The notes beneath the pieces are model-generated. The model was not told where the DNA came from. It ran no database searches and worked only from the letters and a program-made list of their open reading frames with translations. The position numbers and the translations under genes were made by a program. Below are positions 47,092 to 50,545 of a stretch of 50,545 bases of DNA, in pieces (within the stretch, counting starts at the first letter, position 1; every line of letters begins with the position of its first letter). This DNA is from Candidatus Sumerlaeota bacterium (GTDB taxonomy: Bacteria; Sumerlaeota; Sumerlaeia; SLMS01). The stretch covers positions 1-50,545 of the forward strand of contig SLMS01000111.1 of the NCBI GenBank assembly GCA_007133495.1, in the 5' to 3' direction.

Positions 47092-47763
47092 ATGGACAAG
47101 GCAATCAAGGCGCCGCAGTGCGATCCGCCGCTGCGGCCTGCGGAAAAAGGTGGATGGGACCTTGAAATCCCGATTGGTGATTTGCCCAAGCCGCTGGACT
47201 TCCCGCGGGTATTCGGCCGCACCGGACCCGTTGAAATGGAAGTCGGCAGCGGAAGCGGGCTTTTCCTGGCCACGGAGGCGGCCAACCGCCCGGACACGAA
47301 TTTCTTCGCCGTCGAGCGGGACGGTGCGGAGGTGCGGCGCGCGAAAGACAAGTGGCGCCGGCGCGGCCTCCTGAACGTGCGCATCGTCAAGTGCGACGCG
47401 CACTATTTGCTGGAGGAGTTCGTGCCGGACAATTCAATTGATTCGTATATCATTCTATACAGTGACCCCTGGCCGAAGAAGCGCCACCACAAGCGGCGTT
47501 TCTTCCAGCCACGCCTGCTACCAACGCTGGAGCGCACGCTCAAGCCCGGTGGCACGGTCCGCATCAAGACGGATGTGACGGTCTATTACGAGGTGATTCG
47601 TGAACTGCTCGGCGGGGCGCCGTTCCTGCGGCTGGAGCACGACCGCCGGCTCGACCGCGAGCCGGACCCCGATGACGTGCAGACGAACTATCAGCGCAAG
47701 GCAATCGAACAGGGTCACCCCATTCATGCGATGCTCTACAAACGAACCACGAGCGGTGAGTGA
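47092..47763 (+). CDS. trmB: tRNA (guanine-N7-)-methyltransferase
   Basis: VEMEVGSGSGLFLATEAA, NFFAVERDGAEVRRAKDK, YSDPWPKKRHHKRRFFQP, GGTVRIKTDVTVYYE. Confidence 0.93.
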   Translation: MDKAIKAPQCDPPLRPAEKGGWDLEIPIGDLPKPLDFPRVFGRTGPVEMEVGSGSGLFLATEAANRPDTNFFAVERDGAEVRRAKDKWRRRGLLNVRIVKCDAHYLLEEFVPDNSIDSYIILYSDPWPKKRHHKRRFFQPRLLPTLERTLKPGGTVRIKTDVTVYYEVIRELLGGAPFLRLEHDRRLDREPDPDDVQTNYQRKAIEQGHPIHAMLYKRTTSGE

Positions 47764-47781
47764 TGGGCATCCGGGCGGGCA

Positions 47782-48720
47782 TTACGGCCCGCTGCGCATG
47801 GCGGTGAGTCTGATGACGAGGGTTTCGGCCATGCCTTCCCAGTCGGGGACGTAGTCCTCCTCGCCGCTGGGGTACATGACGCGCTGGAGCCGGTGGGCGT
47901 CCTCTATCATTTCCTTGAGGGCGGGGAGGGGAAACCGCTGCGCAGCCTGGTGTATCTTTTTCGCCTTCCACGCGGGTATTTTTTCGAGCGACGGAAAGTC
48001 GGCCACCATGAGCTGTCCCATCGGCTTTCCCTCGCGCTTGCCTTCCTGCACGCAGCGGGCCTGAAAGAGCAGTTCGAGCATCTGCGAGATGGTTGAGTAG
48101 ATACGCAGGCGCGAGCCGGAATCACCGGCGGAGCGCTTCACCCAATCGCGGAAGACCTTGAGCGCGGCGGGCGCGTTGCCGTTGAGCAGGTGATCGTCGA
48201 ACTCGAACTGGATGGCTTTTTCGCGCTTGGTGATGACGGTGCCCTTGCGGTGGGCGAGCTGGACAAGGGGGGCGTCCTCGCGCAGCATTTTGCCCTTCAG
48301 ATCGTCCTCCTCGCAGACGAAAATGGCGATGTTCCCTGTGGTGGGGAGTTCGTTCTCGAGCCACTCGACGAGCACGGCCATGCGGTCCTTCTTCGCGGGC
48401 TTCCCCTTTTTCGCACCGGCCTTGGGGCGGGCTTTTCCGCGGCGGGCGCTCATGAGTTCCTGCAGATTATAGATGACGACGACGCGCTTGGAGCCGGGGA
48501 TGAAGGAGGTGGTGCCCAGCTCGTCGAGTATTTCGGAAAGGAACCTGTCCAGCGTGAGCGGCTGGTTGGCGGGGGGAGCGATTTCGGCCAGCCCGGTTTC
48601 GCGCTCCTCGCGGGAGAGGAGCTGCTCGACGAGCTGCAGACGTGCCTCGTTCACGTCCACGAGGTTGTTGCCGTGGACAAGGTAGAGCGACGAGGAGTCC
48701 TTCTGTCCTGGCGGGGTCAT
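47782..48720 (-). CDS. holA: DNA polymerase III delta subunit-like protein (HolA)
   Basis: SLYLVHGNNLVDVNEARLQLVEQLL, SKRVVVIYNLQELMS, NIAIFVCEEDDLKGKM, C-terminal KAKKIHQAAQRFPLPALKEMIEDAHRLQ; ATG 48720. Confidence 0.75.
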   Translation of the reverse strand: MTPPGQKDSSSLYLVHGNNLVDVNEARLQLVEQLLSREERETGLAEIAPPANQPLTLDRFLSEILDELGTTSFIPGSKRVVVIYNLQELMSARRGKARPKAGAKKGKPAKKDRMAVLVEWLENELPTTGNIAIFVCEEDDLKGKMLREDAPLVQLAHRKGTVITKREKAIQFEFDDHLLNGNAPAALKVFRDWVKRSAGDSGSRLRIYSTISQMLELLFQARCVQEGKREGKPMGQLMVADFPSLEKIPAWKAKKIHQAAQRFPLPALKEMIEDAHRLQRVMYPSGEEDYVPDWEGMAETLVIRLTAMRSGP

Positions 48721-48927
48721 GCGCGCCAGCCTCCGGGCGTGGGTTCCGAGGCCGGGCCAGCGGTGCGGACGAGTGTGGGCTGCGTGAGCAAGAGCGGCCT
48801 TCCTGGGGTTTCGGAGCAGGTTCATGGGCGGGCGGGGACTCCGGGCGGCGGCCCCGGTTTCCGGCTTGCCCCATCCGCGTTGCCGGGACTCCCATCTCAG
48901 CCATTCTACGCCCCGGGAGCAAACTGG

Positions 48928-49719
48928 ATGTTGCTGAAAGGGAAGAAAGTACTGGTGGCCGGAGTGGCCAACCGTTCTTCGATCGCGTGGGCGATCGCGG
49001 AGGCGATTCTGCGGGAGGGCGGGCAGGTGGCCCTGACCTACCAGAATCAGCGGCTTGAGGCGAGGGTGCGGGAGCTGGCGGAATCAGTTGACCCGAAGCT
49101 CCCCTGCTACGAACTCGACGCGTCGAACTCCGAGCAGACGGCGGCGGTGGCCGCAGAGATCGGCAAGGATTGGGGCTCGCTGGACGGGCTTGTCCACTCG
49201 ATCGCCTTTGCTCAGAAGGAAGACCTGACGCCGGGCATCCTGAAGACTTCGCTCGAGGGGTGGAACATGGCCCTTCACGTGAGCGCGTACACCCTGGTGG
49301 AGCTGACCCGGGCGATGATGCCGCTTCTCGAAAAGTCCGAGAGCGGATCGGTGCTGACCTTGACCTACGACACGGCGAAGGTTTATCCGAACTACAACGT
49401 GATGGGTATCGCGAAGGCGACCCTGGAGGCAGCGATGCGCTACGCCTGCTGGGATGCAGGCAAGCAGCAGGTTCGGGTGAACGCCGTGAGTGCCGGACCC
49501 ATCAAGACCCTTGCCGCGCGGGGAATCAGCGGCTTCGGGAAGATGTTGGAAGAAGGAGCCCGCAAGAGCCCCATGGGGCGGAACGTGGGCGCCGATGAAG
49601 TCGGCAACGCGGCGGCGTTCCTGCTCAGCCCCCATGCCAGCGGAATCACCGGACAGGTGATCTACGTGGACGCGGGGCAGAGCATCATGGGCGTTTCGGC
49701 GGCCGAATCTTCAGGCTGA
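48928..49719 (+). CDS. fabI: Enoyl-[acyl-carrier-protein] reductase (FabI type)
   Basis: VLVAGVANRSSIAWAIAEAILREGGQVALTYQ, LVHSIAFA, YNVMGIAKATLEAAMRYA, VNAVSAGPIKTLAARGI; ATG 48928. Confidence 0.93.
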   Translation: MLLKGKKVLVAGVANRSSIAWAIAEAILREGGQVALTYQNQRLEARVRELAESVDPKLPCYELDASNSEQTAAVAAEIGKDWGSLDGLVHSIAFAQKEDLTPGILKTSLEGWNMALHVSAYTLVELTRAMMPLLEKSESGSVLTLTYDTAKVYPNYNVMGIAKATLEAAMRYACWDAGKQQVRVNAVSAGPIKTLAARGISGFGKMLEEGARKSPMGRNVGADEVGNAAAFLLSPHASGITGQVIYVDAGQSIMGVSAAESSG

Positions 49720-49742
49720 GCGCCGGCGTCCCGAAAAGGCAC

Positions 49743-49765
49743 GCATCCGTTGGCATAACGGATGC
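49743..49765 (+). terminator. Hairpin downstream of fabI
   Basis: Perfect 9-bp stem GCATCCGTT-GGCAT-AACGGATGC; weak U-tract. Confidence 0.5.
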
Positions 49766-49832
49766 ATCACTCCTCAGAGCGAGCCAGGCCAAGATCGCTC
49801 AACTTTGAACTCTCATCGGGAGAACCAGTATT

Positions 49833-50159
49833 ATGGCAGGTGCTACCCAGTCCGTTTCGGACACCGATTTCGACACCAAGGTCCTCCAGTCCGACAAACC
49901 CGTTTTCGTGGACTTCTGGGCAAGCTGGTGCCCCCCCTGCAAGCGAATCGCCCCCTTTGTGGAGGAGCTGGCGACCGACTATGACGGCAAGGCTCTTGTC
50001 GTGAAGGTGGACGTTGACGAGGCAGGCCAGGTGGCCGCCCGCTACGGGATCACGAGCGTCCCGACGCTGATGGTCTTCAAGGACGGACAGCCCGTCGAGG
50101 CGCAGGCCGGTGCCGTCCCGAAGGACCACATGGCCAAGATGATCGACAAGCATCTCTGA
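49833..50159 (+). CDS. trxA: Thioredoxin, CPPC active site
   Basis: VFVDFWASWCPPCKRIAPFVEELA, VDVDEAGQVAARYGITSVPTLMVFKDGQ. Confidence 0.92.
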   Translation: MAGATQSVSDTDFDTKVLQSDKPVFVDFWASWCPPCKRIAPFVEELATDYDGKALVVKVDVDEAGQVAARYGITSVPTLMVFKDGQPVEAQAGAVPKDHMAKMIDKHL

Positions 50160-50213
50160 CCCGGGTGCTGAGCGCCTCCGCGGCCCGTATCCGGTTGACT
50201 TTCTGTTTCGGTG

Positions 50214-50242
50214 TCCCGCCATCCTTGTCGCGGATGGTGGGA
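50214..50242 (+). terminator. Hairpin downstream of trxA
   Basis: TCCCGCCATCC / GGATGGTGGGA, 11-bp stem with one G-U pair. Confidence 0.5.
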
Positions 50243-50321
50243 TACTTGTGTGTTGTGAGGACGGTGGCGCCGTTGGCGTCCGGGATGGAGTCAGGTCCAT
50301 CGGATCGGACAGGATGAGCGG

Positions 50322-50545
50322 ATGAAGTGCCCGAACTGCGCTTCCGACGACACGCGGGTGATCAATTCGCGGCCCGCGAACGGAGGGGCATCGATACGCC
50401 GGCGCCGCGAATGTCCGCTCTGCCATACCCGCTTCACGACCTACGAAATCATCGAGAAGGCGGAGATGACCGTCATCAAGCGGGACGGATCGACGGCCCC
50501 GTACTGTCGGGAACGGCTCCAGCGCGGCATCGAGAAGGCCTGCAA
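50322..50545 (+). CDS. nrdR: Transcriptional repressor NrdR, truncated at right edge
   Basis: MKCPNCASDDTRVINSRPANGGASIRRRRECPLCHTRFTTYEIIEKAEMTVIKRDGS...YCRERLQRGIEKAC; zinc ribbon and ATP-cone start. Not in ORF track because it is open. Confidence 0.93.
   Translation, partial: MKCPNCASDDTRVINSRPANGGASIRRRRECPLCHTRFTTYEIIEKAEMTVIKRDGSTAPYCRERLQRGIEKAC

Noticed and set aside
48190-48927. N-terminal extension of the FabI ORF
   Set aside because: Antisense to holA; FabI homology starts at ATG 48928 (MLLKGKKVLVAG).
49805-49834. TTGAAC / TATTAT as a trxA promoter
   Set aside because: The -10 would overlap the trxA start codon, so transcription would begin inside the gene.

Overview
High-GC bacterial chromosomal window of about 50.5 kb. 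It is gene-dense; I saw no rRNA, convincing tRNA, CRISPR array or transposase. Main blocks, left to right: (i) the 3' end of one gene and a complete tandem paralog, both ending in a pilin-like 'LWSPGPDG...YDPTNGT.SAGDI' tail; (ii) an envelope/glycolipid set: WecA/MraY-type GT4, OmpA-family lipoprotein, GT2, two coupled ABC exporters that look like an asymmetric heterodimer, and LptB; (iii) a TPR protein divergent from three tandem, very large (about 1,060-1,070 aa) secreted paralogs combining a lamin-tail domain, a chitobiase-type domain, a CotH kinase domain, a repeat-like domain and a conserved C-terminal domain; (iv) an ectoine/hydroxyectoine synthesis plus uptake locus, marR-ectABCD-ehuBCDA; (v) a minus-strand group in which a 2Fe-2S ferredoxin (fdx) remnant and an iscX remnant lie next to a methyltransferase and a Rieske protein; (vi) DUF4912 and PpiD/SurA-like genes; (vii) an Rrf2 regulator plus cydAB; (viii) an SLC13 transporter, a cNMP-domain histidine kinase and its response regulator; (ix) an orphan pseudopilin, Sua5, an M24 peptidase, TrmB, HolA, FabI, thioredoxin and the start of nrdR. 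The strongest leads are the CotH triplet, the decayed fdx-iscX pair (absent from the ORF track) and the unusually strong hairpin between ectC and ectD. All calls come from reading motifs by eye; no database search was run.
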